A stretch of DNA of 64,000 nt from JBNAGF01 sp049801055 (GCF_049801055.1 NZ_JBNAGF010000004.1:248001-312000), one strand, 5' to 3'; shown: positions 53,028 to 62,533, counted from the first letter of the stretch. Numbers and translations: made by a program. The notes: a model not told the origin generated them from the letters alone.

Positions 53028-53747
53028 ATGAAAATTGCAATGTGGTCAGGCCCGAGGAACCTGTCGACTGCAATGATGTACAGCTTTGGTGCCAGAGCCG
53101 ACTGTGCCGTGATTGATGAACCTTTTTACGCTGCGTATCTCGCGATGACTGGGCTGGAACATCCGATGCGGAGTGAAATTCTGCAGTCACAGTCTCGGGA
53201 TCCCCTCGTAGTCGCGAAATCGGTCGTCGGCCCAAACCCCGCCGCCCGGCCTTTCTGGTACCAGAAGCACATGACCCAACACATGATCCCGGGTGTGCCC
53301 AGGGACTGGATGAAAAACATGCGCAATGTTTTCCTCATTCGCCATCCAGCGCGAGTTATTGCCAGTTACGCTGCAAAGCGCGAGAATCCCACGTTGGATG
53401 ACATCGGATTTTGGCAACAGGCCGAGCTGTTCGATGAAGTGGCGGCATGGGGTGGTGACCCCGTCGTCATTGATAGCCATGATATTCGAGAAAACCCGGA
53501 GAAAATGCTGGAAAAGCTCTGCGACGCTATCGGGTTACCTTGGTCCCCATACATGCTTTCATGGCCCCGAGGTGGCCACCCTGATGACGGCGCGTGGGCG
53601 CCGCATTGGTACGGATCAGTTTGGAACTCGACCGGCTTTGCTGGCCCCGAAGGGGCATTGCCCGAGGTTCCGGCAGAGTTGGAACCAGTGCTGGATGCTT
53701 CTCTGCCGCATTACGAGAAAATGAAGCAGGCCAAAATCCCGCTTTGA
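53028..53747 (+). CDS. Sulfotransferase-fold protein
   Basis: 239 residues. The N-terminal MWSGPRNLSTAMMYSFGAR fits the PAPS 5'-phosphosulfate loop, and NVFLIRHPARVIASYAAKR the 3'-phosphate site with Arg and Ser. These proteins belong to the P-loop sulfotransferase family; the acceptor is unknown. It stands alone, divergent from msrA with a 193-bp gap and convergent with the SCP2 gene. Confidence 0.82.
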   Translation: MKIAMWSGPRNLSTAMMYSFGARADCAVIDEPFYAAYLAMTGLEHPMRSEILQSQSRDPLVVAKSVVGPNPAARPFWYQKHMTQHMIPGVPRDWMKNMRNVFLIRHPARVIASYAAKRENPTLDDIGFWQQAELFDEVAAWGGDPVVIDSHDIRENPEKMLEKLCDAIGLPWSPYMLSWPRGGHPDDGAWAPHWYGSVWNSTGFAGPEGALPEVPAELEPVLDASLPHYEKMKQAKIPL

Positions 53748-53809
53748 AGTTGTTTCGGTCTCGGTTCGTGCGCGCAGAATTTACGCATATGCTTGGTAAA
53801 GCGGTGCGA

Positions 53810-54094
53810 CTACTTCAGCAGTTGACCAAGCTTCATGGCAACGTTCATGTCACCGCTGATCTTGAGCTTACCCATCATAACACCTGTCATGGGATTGAGC
53901 CTTCCACTCAGCAGTTTCGCCAGATTTTCTGTCGAGATTCGAATGGTGCAATCCGTGCTCTGGTCTTTGGTAGAAGCCTGGTTATCTGCCAGAACGATGA
54001 CACCATCCGGGCCGCAGTCAAACTTCAATGATCCGTCAAAGTTCTTGTCTTTAAGACCCGCCTGAATGCCGCTTGCGATGTTTTGAAGCGTCAT
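53810..54094 (-). CDS. SCP2 sterol/lipid-binding domain protein
   Basis: 94 residues covering essentially one SCP2 domain: VIVLADNQASTKDQSTDCTIRIS, LAKLLSGRLNPMTGVMMGKLKISGDMNVAMKLGQLL (read in parts). The family holds hydrophobic ligands or acyl groups in a tunnel. A GGAGG site precedes the ATG. Cellular role here is unknown. Confidence 0.9.
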   Translation of the reverse strand: MTLQNIASGIQAGLKDKNFDGSLKFDCGPDGVIVLADNQASTKDQSTDCTIRISTENLAKLLSGRLNPMTGVMMGKLKISGDMNVAMKLGQLLK

Positions 54095-54178
54095 GTGCCC
54101 CTCCTGATTGAATGGTCTACAGCTACGAGGGTGGAGGGCGGTCCCGCAAGGGTGACGCCACTGGAGGTCGGACAGTGT

Positions 54179-54601
54179 TCAACTCGCCAGTTCAATACTC
54201 GTAAATCGGCACGGTTTGCCGCCATAGAATTTCCTGAGTACGTCATGGATCTCTTCTGGCGCGCCCGGAATGTGGGAAAACAGAGTCATCGACGACCGCA
54301 GTTTCATTGCATCCAAATTGCCCAGAATATCCGTTGCGTCCCGGCCTTCGTGTTTAAGCAGCATACTGCAAGCCTCGCGTAGACGGTTTCTCAATATATC
54401 GTTGCCGAGATACTCTGCCGCTTCGTTCAGGCCGCTGATCCCATAACGCTGCGCAGTATGAGACCGCCCAAGCGAAGCCAGCTGCGGGAAGACGAACCAA
54501 ATCCAATGGCTGGTTTTCTGACCTTGGGAGAGCTCGCGCAGGACGTCAGACCAGACCTTGTCCTGCGCGTCTATGAACCTTTTCAGGTTCGTTTCGATCA
54601 C
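54179..54601 (-). CDS. DUF1810 family protein
   Basis: 140 residues. LKRFIDAQDKVWSDVLRELSQGQKTSHWIWFVFPQLASLG (read in parts), SHTAQRYGISGLNEAAEYL and DAMKLRSSMTLFSHI are the DUF1810 hallmarks. Function unknown. It overlaps the end of argG by 4 bp and is co-transcribed with it. Confidence 0.9.
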   Translation of the reverse strand: MIETNLKRFIDAQDKVWSDVLRELSQGQKTSHWIWFVFPQLASLGRSHTAQRYGISGLNEAAEYLGNDILRNRLREACSMLLKHEGRDATDILGNLDAMKLRSSMTLFSHIPGAPEEIHDVLRKFYGGKPCRFTSIELAS

Positions 54602-55824
54602 TTGCTCAGGCGTTTGTTGCGCATTGCGATCAGTTTCAGACGCAGGGCCTGCAACTGGATGAATCCGGCCGCGTCTTTCTGATCGTAGGCGCCCGCGTCA
54701 TCCTCGAAAGTTACATGTTCCTCGGAGTAGAGCGAATGATCAGACCACCGCCCCACACATGTCGCCGAACCCTTGTAGAGCTTGATACGAACGGTGCCGG
54801 TTACATGGGTTTGGCTCGCGTCAATTGCGGCCTGCAGCATCTCGCGTTCGGGCGAATACCAGAAGCCGTTATAGACCAACTCGGCATATTTAGGCATCAG
54901 CTCGTCTTTCAGATGCATGGCGCCTCGGTCCATGGTGATCGACTCGATGCCACGATGGGCCTCCAACAGCACTGTGCCGCCAGGAGTTTCATAGATGCCA
55001 CGCGATTTCATACCGACAAACCGGCCTTCGACGAGGTCGAGTCGGCCGATGCCGTGCTTGCCGCCATACTCATTGAGCTTGGTGAGGATTGTCGCCGGCG
55101 ACATTGCTTCGCCGTTGATGCTGAACGGGTCACCCTTTTCAAAACCGATTTCGATGAATTCGGCTGTGTTGGGTGCGTCTTCGGGATGAACCGTGCGCTG
55201 GTATACGTAGTCTGGCGCCGCGATGGCGGGATCTTCCAGAACCTTGCCTTCGGATGACGTGTGCAACAGATTGGCATCGACGGAAAATGGCGCTTCTCCG
55301 CGCTTGTCCTTGGCGATAGGTATCTGGTTCTTCTCGGCAAAATCGATGAGTTTGGTGCGCGATGTCAGATCCCACTCGCGCCAAGGTGCGATCACCTTGA
55401 TGTCAGGATTTAGCGCATACGCCGCCAGCTCGAACCGAACTTGATCATTGCCCTTGCCGGTCGCCCCGTGTGCAACGGCATCTGCACCGGTTTCCTCGGC
55501 AATCTCGATTAGGCGCTTGGAAATGAGGGGGCGGGCAATCGAGGTGCCAAGCAGGTAAAGCCCCTCGTAGACCGCGTTGGCGCGGAACATGGGGAATACG
55601 AAATCGCGAACAAATTCTTCTCGGATATCCTCGATGTAAATATTCTCGGGCTTGATCCCCAACAGCTCCGCTTTCTGACGGGCCGGCTCCAGCTCTTCAC
55701 CCTGGCCCAAATCAGCGGTGAAGGTGACAACCTCGCAGCCGTATTCGGTTTGCAGCCATTTCAAGATGATCGAAGTATCAAGGCCTCCGGAATAGGCCAG
55801 AACAACTTTCTTGGGCGCGGACAT
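54598..55824 (-). CDS. argG: Argininosuccinate synthase
   Basis: 408 residues. ATP-binding VVLAYSGGLDTSIILKWLQTEYG, TADLGQGEELEPARQKA, HGATGKGNDQVRFELAAYAL and SDHSLYSEEHVTFEDD are present. It joins citrulline and aspartate in arginine synthesis. It is divergent from ilvA with a 154-bp gap and coupled to the DUF1810 gene. Confidence 0.97.
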   Translation of the reverse strand: MSAPKKVVLAYSGGLDTSIILKWLQTEYGCEVVTFTADLGQGEELEPARQKAELLGIKPENIYIEDIREEFVRDFVFPMFRANAVYEGLYLLGTSIARPLISKRLIEIAEETGADAVAHGATGKGNDQVRFELAAYALNPDIKVIAPWREWDLTSRTKLIDFAEKNQIPIAKDKRGEAPFSVDANLLHTSSEGKVLEDPAIAAPDYVYQRTVHPEDAPNTAEFIEIGFEKGDPFSINGEAMSPATILTKLNEYGGKHGIGRLDLVEGRFVGMKSRGIYETPGGTVLLEAHRGIESITMDRGAMHLKDELMPKYAELVYNGFWYSPEREMLQAAIDASQTHVTGTVRIKLYKGSATCVGRWSDHSLYSEEHVTFEDDAGAYDQKDAAGFIQLQALRLKLIAMRNKRLSK

Positions 55825-55978
55825 CTGACTTCCCTCTATGCGAATGACGCTTGGCCACTAACGGGTTTTGAACGTGGGGGCAAGTTCGTGTGTTTGTAGA
55901 GGGCCGGGTTTGCAGCAGATACTCGGTATTCATATGTATTCCTTGCGTGTATCCCGCCGATGCGTCAGTGAAACGAAC

Positions 55979-57202
55979 ATGAGTGACTTCATCAAACGCG
56001 CCCGCGCAGCCGAGCAGGCAATGCGATCTGTATTTCCGGCAACACCGCTGCAGAGAAATGTACTTTTGTCTGAACGCTACGACGCTGATATCTGGCTCAA
56101 GCGCGAGGATCTGAGCCCGGTCCGGTCCTACAAGATCCGCGGTGCCTTCAATGCGATGCGCAAGCAGGATGGACAGGATCTGTTTGTCTGTGCGAGTGCG
56201 GGAAACCATGCTCAAGGTGTCGCCTTCATGTGTAAACACATGGGCGTAAAAGGTGTGATCTTCATGCCGGTGACAACACCACAGCAGAAGATTCAAAAGA
56301 CGCGGATGTTTGGCGGAGATCATGTCGAAATTCACCTGACGGGCGATTACTTTGATGATTGTCTGGGCGCCGCACAGGATTGGAGCGCTGAGAAGGGAGG
56401 ATATTTCTTGTCCCCTTTCGACGATATGGATGTGATCGAGGGGCAAGCATCGATTGCGGTCGAGATCGAAGCCGAGTTGGGCGTTCCGGATCACGTTATA
56501 TTGCCAGTTGGCGGTGGGGGTATGTCAGCTGGTGTGACGACCTGGTTTGGTGATCGAACCCACTGCCTGTTTTCCGAACCAGCTGGTGGCGCTTGTCTGA
56601 GGGCCGCATTGGCGGCAGGTCATCCAACAACGCTCGATCACGTGGACACATTTGTGGATGGTGCCGCGGTTGGCAGAATCGGTCAGAAGCCCTTTGATCT
56701 ATTGCGTGACCGACACCTGTCGGACGTTCTAGTGCTCAGCGAAGATCGGATATGCGCTACGATTCTGGAGCTGTTGAACGTTGAAGGAATCGTATTGGAA
56801 CCTGCTGGCGCGCTGGCCGTTGAAGCCGTTGGCGAAGTGCAGAGCTTCATCCGCGGCAAGACAGTGGTTTGTGTTACTTCGGGCGGGAACTTTGATTTCG
56901 AACGGCTGCCCGAAGTCAAGGAACGGGCGCAAAGGTACTCAGGAGTAAAAAAATACTTCATTCTTCGACTGCCTCAGCGACCCGGCGCCCTGAAGGAATT
57001 TCTTGGAATCCTCGGTCCCGACGACGATATTGCACGGTTCGAGTATATGAAGAAATCCGCGCGAAATTTCGGGTCGGTCTTAATCGGAATCGAAACCAGC
57101 AAGCCAGAAAATTTCGTCCGGTTGTTTGCCCATCTTGATGACGCGGGCTTTACCTATACCGACATTACGAATGACGAGACGCTCGCCCAGTTTGTTATCT
57201 GA
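55979..57202 (+). CDS. ilvA: Threonine ammonia-lyase (threonine dehydratase)
   Basis: 407 residues from the ATG at 55979 (MSDFIKRARAAEQAM). The PLP lysine is in RSYKIRGAFNAM, with CASAGNHAQGVAF, VGGGGMSAGV and the C-terminal ACT-like region (about 330-400, FILRLPQRPGALKEFLGILG). It deaminates threonine to 2-oxobutanoate, the first step to isoleucine. Only one ACT-like unit is present, so feedback control may differ from the E. coli enzyme. In-frame upstream ATGs exist (for example 55934), but none has a good ribosome-binding site. Confidence 0.94.
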   Translation: MSDFIKRARAAEQAMRSVFPATPLQRNVLLSERYDADIWLKREDLSPVRSYKIRGAFNAMRKQDGQDLFVCASAGNHAQGVAFMCKHMGVKGVIFMPVTTPQQKIQKTRMFGGDHVEIHLTGDYFDDCLGAAQDWSAEKGGYFLSPFDDMDVIEGQASIAVEIEAELGVPDHVILPVGGGGMSAGVTTWFGDRTHCLFSEPAGGACLRAALAAGHPTTLDHVDTFVDGAAVGRIGQKPFDLLRDRHLSDVLVLSEDRICATILELLNVEGIVLEPAGALAVEAVGEVQSFIRGKTVVCVTSGGNFDFERLPEVKERAQRYSGVKKYFILRLPQRPGALKEFLGILGPDDDIARFEYMKKSARNFGSVLIGIETSKPENFVRLFAHLDDAGFTYTDITNDETLAQFVI

Positions 57203-57311
57203 GCGGACGGTCAGCCGCCGCGTTTCTTCTTTGGCGATGGGGTAGGATCTTGGCGTCGTTTGTCCGAGCTGGGTGGCGACGTCAGGTGAGATCTACAAGT
57301 TGGCGGCTCGT

Positions 57312-57677
57312 TCAGGTGGTGGTTTCGCCATTTAGGCCGGACATGAAACAGTCTCTGGAAAGGGTGTAGCATTCGATAATTGAGGGAAGGTCCACTTCGC
57401 TGGCTCTGCTTTCAGATGAGAGCCGTTCACCGTCCTGACACAATGCCGAGAAATCGTTGAACCCAAGGTTGAGCGCACTGCCCTTTAGAAAATGCAGATC
57501 CTGCTCAAGTTTTGCTCGGTCAGAAAGCGCCTCGAGCCGGTCAATCACATCCTGAACTTCTTCGAGGAACAGGTCGACGACCTCGGCGAAATCGTCGCTA
57601 CCGACTTCATCCTTCAATTCCTGCACCCTGTCCCAATCGATCATGGCACTGCCCAATTCATTATTCGGTTCGCTCAT
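57312..57677 (-). CDS. Histidine phosphotransfer (Hpt) domain protein
   Basis: 121 residues making a single Hpt bundle. The phospho-acceptor His62 is in LHFLKGSALNLGF, the classic H-x-x-K-G-S-(A/S) pattern. The N-terminal helices carry VDLFLEEVQDVIDRLEAL. A start at the internal Met12 is also possible. It lies 110 bp from, and divergent to, a receiver-PP2C gene, which suggests the two exchange phosphate. No hybrid kinase is adjacent. Confidence 0.85.
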   Translation of the reverse strand: MSEPNNELGSAMIDWDRVQELKDEVGSDDFAEVVDLFLEEVQDVIDRLEALSDRAKLEQDLHFLKGSALNLGFNDFSALCQDGERLSSESRASEVDLPSIIECYTLSRDCFMSGLNGETTT

Positions 57678-57787
57678 TCAGGCGTGCCGACATGAACAGG
57701 CAGTTAACCGACAAGGTTCACGTTCTTAGAATTTTCCATTTCACACGAAATTAAGGAGCAAAGGTTACGGCTGAACGCGGAGTAGAT

Positions 57788-59074
57788 TTGTTAGGGCATC
57801 ACGTGTTGCAGGACAGGAAACCGGCAGTTCAATCCGGAAGGGAATCCGGCGCCATTCGGCAGGTTCTTGTCGTTGATGACAGCCGGCTTCAAAGACGAAT
57901 TCTCGCAAGTTCCCTGAAAAAGTGGGGTTTTGAAGTATTCGAAGCCGATAGTGGTGAGGCCGCGATGCAATTTTGTGCTGAAACCATGCCTGATCTGGTG
58001 TTGAGCGACTGGATGATGCCGGGAATGAGCGGGTTGGAGTTTTGCAGTGTTTTTCGAAAACTGCGGGCGGATGACTATGGCTATTTCATTTTGCTGACCT
58101 CCAAGAGTGAGAAGAATGATGTTGCTCAGGGTTTGGATGCTGGCGCGGACGATTTTCTGACCAAGCCGGTCAACGCTGATGAGCTGCGAGCCCGTATTTC
58201 AGCGGGTGACCGAATCCTTGGGATGCAGCGCGAGCTCAGCAAGAAAAACACGATGATCTCGGATACCTTGCAGGAGTTGCAAACACTCTACGACGCCATC
58301 GATCAGGATTTGATTCAGGCCCGCAAGATTCAGGAATCCCTCGTTCCGGAACTGACACGTGATTTTGGGAATTCACGCGTTAGCCTTCTACTCAAACCCT
58401 GTGGTCACATTGGTGGGGATCTGGTGGGAATGTTTTCGCCGGCTGAACATCTTGTCGGATTCTATAGCATTGACGTGTCTGGGCATGGGATCACCTCTGC
58501 AATGATGACAGCACGGCTAGGAGGTTATCTTTCCAGCCGGTACTTCGACCAAAACGTTGCTATGGAAAAGCCAAACGGTGAACATTATGAACTCCGACCC
58601 CCGGAAACCGTCGCGGAATTGCTCAACACGCGTCTGGTCTCGGATCGGGGTATCGAAGAGTACTTTACCATGGTCTACGGGATCGCCGATCTGCGCAGTG
58701 GTGTGGTAAATATGGTTCAGGCCGGTCATCCACATCCACTCCTGCTGCGCAAGGACGGGACGCATGAATTTCTCGGTGATGGTGGCGTTCCGGTCGGTTT
58801 GCTTCCGGATATCGGATACAAGCAGTTCGAAACGCGCATGGAGCCAGGTGAGAAGCTCTTGTTTTATTCCGACGGGTTCACCGAGTGCAGGCTCAACACA
58901 GGCGCAATGCTTGAGCCCGAGGGCTTGGTGGGTCTAATACAACGCTGTGATCAGGACAAAAAAGGGACAGAGTTTCTTGATGATCTGTTCGAAAACCTGT
59001 CCTCAGTAATGTCTGCGGAAATCGGAATGGAAGACGATGTTTCCGCAACATTTTTTGAATTCAACAGGCCTTAG
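57788..59074 (+). CDS. Response regulator with SpoIIE/PP2C phosphatase output (RsbU-like)
   Basis: 428 residues from a TTG; a GTG at 57803 is an alternative. The receiver (about 25-140) has VVDDSRLQRR, the phosphorylation site Asp74 in LVLSDWMMPGMSG, and TSKSEKND with the Lys of FLTKPVN. A coiled linker (QELQTLYDAIDQDLIQARKIQESLVPEL) joins a PP2C-type Ser/Thr phosphatase with GGDLVGMFS, IDVSGHGITSAMMTARLGGYLS and FYSDGFTECR, whose Asp residues bind metal. Such proteins usually dephosphorylate an anti-sigma-factor antagonist; no STAS or anti-sigma gene is in the window. Confidence 0.9.
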   Translation: MLGHHVLQDRKPAVQSGRESGAIRQVLVVDDSRLQRRILASSLKKWGFEVFEADSGEAAMQFCAETMPDLVLSDWMMPGMSGLEFCSVFRKLRADDYGYFILLTSKSEKNDVAQGLDAGADDFLTKPVNADELRARISAGDRILGMQRELSKKNTMISDTLQELQTLYDAIDQDLIQARKIQESLVPELTRDFGNSRVSLLLKPCGHIGGDLVGMFSPAEHLVGFYSIDVSGHGITSAMMTARLGGYLSSRYFDQNVAMEKPNGEHYELRPPETVAELLNTRLVSDRGIEEYFTMVYGIADLRSGVVNMVQAGHPHPLLLRKDGTHEFLGDGGVPVGLLPDIGYKQFETRMEPGEKLLFYSDGFTECRLNTGAMLEPEGLVGLIQRCDQDKKGTEFLDDLFENLSSVMSAEIGMEDDVSATFFEFNRP

Positions 59075-59526
59075 TCCGGGCGGCTTCCGGACAGTGCAAA
59101 TTCAAGCGCAAAGTGGCGATCCCCGGGGTTACCGAGCATTTGGGCAGCAACTATGGCCTCCATCCAGATCGCTTCGTGGCCCTCCTCGCTTGGCGGTCCA
59201 AGACGAGCGACTGGCCTAGCGTGGTAGATGTGGCAGATCTTGTCAGCCCACATGTCGTACTCCGGCATATAAACAAAACGGCGGAATGCGCCGATCCGAA
59301 GCGGTCGGGCGATGCGCCATCCGGTTTCTTCGAAAACCTCTCGATGCAAAGCGGTGATGGGAGACTCACCAGGATCAATTCCGCCACCAGGAAGCTGCAG
59401 ATCAGGACCAGGATCTGCTTGGCAAGTTAGCAGCAGCGAACTCCCTTGGGGCAAAATCGCATAAACTCCGGCACGATGAATGTACTTTCGACCAGCTTCC
59501 GGGCTTTCTCCAAACCGTCTGATCAT
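59071..59526 (-). CDS. NUDIX hydrolase
   Basis: 151 residues from ATG 59526 (a Met five residues upstream, at 59541, is also possible). The Nudix box is seen as GGGIDPGESPITALHREVFEETGW, matching GX5EX7REUXEEXG. RAGVYAILPQGSSLLLT precedes it. Substrate unknown. It is convergent with the PP2C gene, overlapping its stop by 4 bp, and divergent from hslO. Confidence 0.88.
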   Translation of the reverse strand: MIRRFGESPEAGRKYIHRAGVYAILPQGSSLLLTCQADPGPDLQLPGGGIDPGESPITALHREVFEETGWRIARPLRIGAFRRFVYMPEYDMWADKICHIYHARPVARLGPPSEEGHEAIWMEAIVAAQMLGNPGDRHFALEFALSGSRPD

Positions 59527-59601
59527 CCCGCCCCCTTTCATCCTTGCTTGCCCAGCCTATATAGGCGCGGTATGCCAACCTGTGGCGTGTAAGGAAACCC
59601 C

Positions 59602-60588
59602 ATGAACCTCGGAAACAAACTCGCGTGGGACGATACCGTCCTGCCCTTTCAGCTTGATGCATCGGATATGCGCGGCCGGGTGGCCCGATTGGATGGCGTG
59701 CTCAGCGGTATCCTGAAACAGCATGACTATCCCGAGCCGGTTGAGGCGCTGGTGGCGGAAATGGCTTTGCTCACTGCTTTGATCGGGCAGACAATCGGGC
59801 TGCGCTGGAAACTGTCTTTGCAGGTTCAGTCCAAGGGTGCGGTTCGCATGATCGCCACCGACTATTACGCTCCACAAGAAGAGGGCGAGACCGCGCGGAT
59901 CAGGGCTTACGCTAGTTTTGACCGGGATCGGCTCGCAGACGGGGCACCGTTTGATCTGGTCGGCGAAGGGTACTTCGCGATCCTGATTGATCAGGGTGCG
60001 GGTACACAGCCTTATCAGGGGATCACGCCGATTGCCGGCGGATCACTTAGTGCGTGTGCCGAGGCCTATTTTGCTCAATCCGAACAGTTGCCGACTCGTT
60101 TCTCGCTCAGTTTTGGTCAGTCTACCGAACCCGGATCCGGCACGCATTGGCGCGCCGGTGGTATCATGCTGCAACATATGCCCAAGGCGTCTCCGTTTGC
60201 AGCCAGTGGCGAAGGGTCTGGCGACGTCCTACAAGCCACGGATCTTCTGGAAGGCGAAGAGGGAGAGAACTGGAGCAGGGTCAACATTCTACTTGATACA
60301 GTAGAGGATCTGGAGCTCATCGGCCCATCGGTTTCGGCCACCGACCTTTTGGTCCGCCTGTTCCACGAGGAGCAACCGCGGGTTTTCGATTCCCAACAAG
60401 TCCGGTTCGGATGCACCTGTTCCGAAGACCGGGTGCGGCAAAGCCTGTCGATCTACTCGGTCAAAGATATCGAGAAAATGACGACGGACGATGGCCGTGT
60501 AACCGCCGATTGTCAGTTTTGCAGCGCTCACTACGAACTTGATCCCAAGACCCTGGGGTTTGATGCGGAACAGCCAGACAGTGACTGA
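59602..60588 (+). CDS. hslO: Redox-regulated chaperone Hsp33
   Basis: 328 residues. The zinc/redox switch is near the C-terminus: FGCTCSEDR and DCQFCSAHYELDP give the CxC and CxxC pair. Earlier landmarks are SGILKQHDYPEPVEALVAE and ACAEAYFAQSEQLPTRFSLSF. Oxidation of these cysteines frees zinc and turns on holdase activity. Its end overlaps the following NUDIX gene. Confidence 0.96.
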   Translation: MNLGNKLAWDDTVLPFQLDASDMRGRVARLDGVLSGILKQHDYPEPVEALVAEMALLTALIGQTIGLRWKLSLQVQSKGAVRMIATDYYAPQEEGETARIRAYASFDRDRLADGAPFDLVGEGYFAILIDQGAGTQPYQGITPIAGGSLSACAEAYFAQSEQLPTRFSLSFGQSTEPGSGTHWRAGGIMLQHMPKASPFAASGEGSGDVLQATDLLEGEEGENWSRVNILLDTVEDLELIGPSVSATDLLVRLFHEEQPRVFDSQQVRFGCTCSEDRVRQSLSIYSVKDIEKMTTDDGRVTADCQFCSAHYELDPKTLGFDAEQPDSD

Positions 60589-61177
60589 TCTTAGGCAGGA
60601 GCTTCTCGCTGCGTTGGCACAGCCCGGGTTCGGATCATCTGACTTCGATCTGAACCCCGATACGGTTTTGCCAGAAAACCGGCGATTGCGACCTGCCGGT
60701 GTTCTGATTCCGATCGACGTAACCGGGTCTGAGGCTCGGGTGATCCTGACCAAGCGGTCATCCGCCCTCAAACACCATCCGGGTCAGATCGCCTTTCCCG
60801 GCGGAAAACAGGATGAGGGGGACCAGTCTGTCGTTGCCGCAGCCTTGCGTGAGGCTAATGAGGAAATTGGTCTGCCACAGGATCTTCCCGAAGTCTTGGG
60901 CCAATTGCCCGTCCATGAAACGGTTACCGGCTTCGAGGTGACGCCGGTTGTGGCGCTTGTCCAAGACAGGTTCGAGATCGCTCCTGAAGCCGGCGAGGTC
61001 GAAGAGGCGTTCTCGGTTCCCTTGAGACATCTTGCAGATGAGGAGCGCTATATCGTCGAAGCACGCCGATGGCGGGGCGAATGGCGGCGCTATTATACCG
61101 TTCCGTTCGGACCATATTATATCTGGGGCGCGACGGCGCGAATCCTCCGTGGGCTGGCAGCAAGGATGGACCCATGA
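60563..61177 (+). CDS. NUDIX hydrolase, CoA pyrophosphatase-like
   Basis: 204 residues from ATG 60563; GTG 60581 is another candidate. The Nudix box GGKQDEGDQSVVAAALREANEEIGL is preceded by LKHHPGQIAFPGG, the pattern of the NudL/CoA pyrophosphatase group, which cleaves CoA to phosphopantetheine and 3',5'-ADP. Assignment to CoA is by similarity. It overlaps hslO by 26 bp (or 8 bp with the GTG start) and cca by 4 bp. Confidence 0.88.
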   Translation: MRNSQTVTDLRQELLAALAQPGFGSSDFDLNPDTVLPENRRLRPAGVLIPIDVTGSEARVILTKRSSALKHHPGQIAFPGGKQDEGDQSVVAAALREANEEIGLPQDLPEVLGQLPVHETVTGFEVTPVVALVQDRFEIAPEAGEVEEAFSVPLRHLADEERYIVEARRWRGEWRRYYTVPFGPYYIWGATARILRGLAARMDP

Positions 61178-62352
61178 CACGGATTTCGGATCCCTGGCTG
61201 AACCATCCTGCAACTCAGCGCGTTTGCCTTGCTCTCACCTCTGGCGGGGCCGCAGCCCTGTTTGTTGGTGGGTGTGTGCGGAACGCTTTGCTGGGTGTTC
61301 CGGTATCCGATATCGACATTGCAACTGATGCTCTGCCCGAGCGGGTGATTTCACTGGCCGATGCCGCTGGCATCAAAGCGGTGCCAACAGGTATCGAACA
61401 TGGCACAGTCACGCTGGTCGAGGAGGGTATCCCGCATGAGGTGACCACTTTTCGGCGGGATATTTCGACTGATGGCCGGCGCGCGGTTGTCGCCTTCGCG
61501 GCTCGCGTGGAGGAAGACGCCGCCCGTCGAGATTTCACCATGAACGCCTTGTATGCCAAACCCGACGGTTCCGTGCTTGATCCTTTGGGTGGGCTTCCTG
61601 ATCTCGAGGGTCGCCGTGTGCGTTTTATCGGAACAGCTGAAAACCGAATTCGGGAGGATTATCTGCGATCCCTGCGCTACTTCCGATTTCACGCTTGGTA
61701 TGGCGATGCCGAGCAGGGGTTCGATCCTGTTGCACTGGATGCGATTGCGGCGAACGTAGATGGCCTGTCGTTGCTGTCCAAAGAACGCGTCGGAGCAGAA
61801 TTGATGAAGCTTTGTGCAGCGCCTGATCCAGCTCCGTCGCTTGCGGCGATGCGGACCACGGGTGTCTTGGGTCAGCTTCTTCCCGGAGCCGACGACCGGG
61901 CTTTGGCACCCCTGATTCACTTTGAGTTGGAAACTGAGACAGACCCTGACCCTATCTTACGGCTGGCGACGCTAGGCCTCGAAGATCCCGGGCCGGCTCT
62001 GCGACTGAGCAAAGCGGACGGTCAACGCCTGATCCGGCTGAGACAGGCAGCGACCGGCACAGAGACCGCCGCCGAGCTCGCATATCGACTCGGAGCATCG
62101 GACAGCCTGTCTGCGTTGCTGTTGCGGGGCGCACTTTTGGAACAGCCGGTTGGGCGGGATATGTTCGATCAGATTGCGACAGGTGCCTGCGCAGAGTTTC
62201 CTGTTAAACCGGTGGATCTGATGCCGCGTCTTTCAGGTAAGGCGCTGGGCGACGCGCTGCGCGATTTGGAAGCCACCTGGATCAAGTCAGGATTTCACCT
62301 TTCGCGCCAAGAGCTTTTGAGCACCATGGACGAGCCGCCCAAAGAGGGGTGA
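61174..62352 (+). CDS. cca: CCA tRNA nucleotidyltransferase / poly(A) polymerase family
   Basis: 392 residues from the ATG overlapping the NUDIX stop. FVGGCVRNALLGVPVSDIDIATDALPE holds the nucleotidyltransferase GGxVRD-like and DxD elements; RRDFTMNALYAKPDGSVLDPLGG and REDYLRSLRYFRFHAWYG follow. It adds or repairs the CCA end of tRNAs. Whether it has all three additions or only part cannot be read from motifs. Confidence 0.93.
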   Translation: MTRISDPWLNHPATQRVCLALTSGGAAALFVGGCVRNALLGVPVSDIDIATDALPERVISLADAAGIKAVPTGIEHGTVTLVEEGIPHEVTTFRRDISTDGRRAVVAFAARVEEDAARRDFTMNALYAKPDGSVLDPLGGLPDLEGRRVRFIGTAENRIREDYLRSLRYFRFHAWYGDAEQGFDPVALDAIAANVDGLSLLSKERVGAELMKLCAAPDPAPSLAAMRTTGVLGQLLPGADDRALAPLIHFELETETDPDPILRLATLGLEDPGPALRLSKADGQRLIRLRQAATGTETAAELAYRLGASDSLSALLLRGALLEQPVGRDMFDQIATGACAEFPVKPVDLMPRLSGKALGDALRDLEATWIKSGFHLSRQELLSTMDEPPKEG

Positions 62353-62406
62353 CAAGTTCCACTTTTTGGGATTAGGCTGCGGTTACTCCATGCCGGAGGG
62401 GTGCGA

Positions 62407-62439
62407 ATGTATTACGGGATCTGGAACAGCATCGGCTGA
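62407..62439 (+). CDS. Possible 10-residue leader peptide before the ABC exporter gene
   Basis: ATG at 62407 starts a 10-codon frame (MYYGIWNSIG) ending TGA. The ribosome-binding sequence GGAGGGG sits 5 bases upstream, stronger than that of most full genes here. It lies 94 bp before the ABC transporter start, a common place for a regulatory leader peptide. Nothing proves translation. Confidence 0.3.
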   Translation: MYYGIWNSIG

Positions 62440-62533
62440 ACCCTGACTTTAGCGCAGCTAGTCCCTGTGTCGAACGGGTCGTCAGCCCTTTCGCATTCGT
62501 CTTCTATTTCAAGCTCTGACCGGAGCCTCCGTC

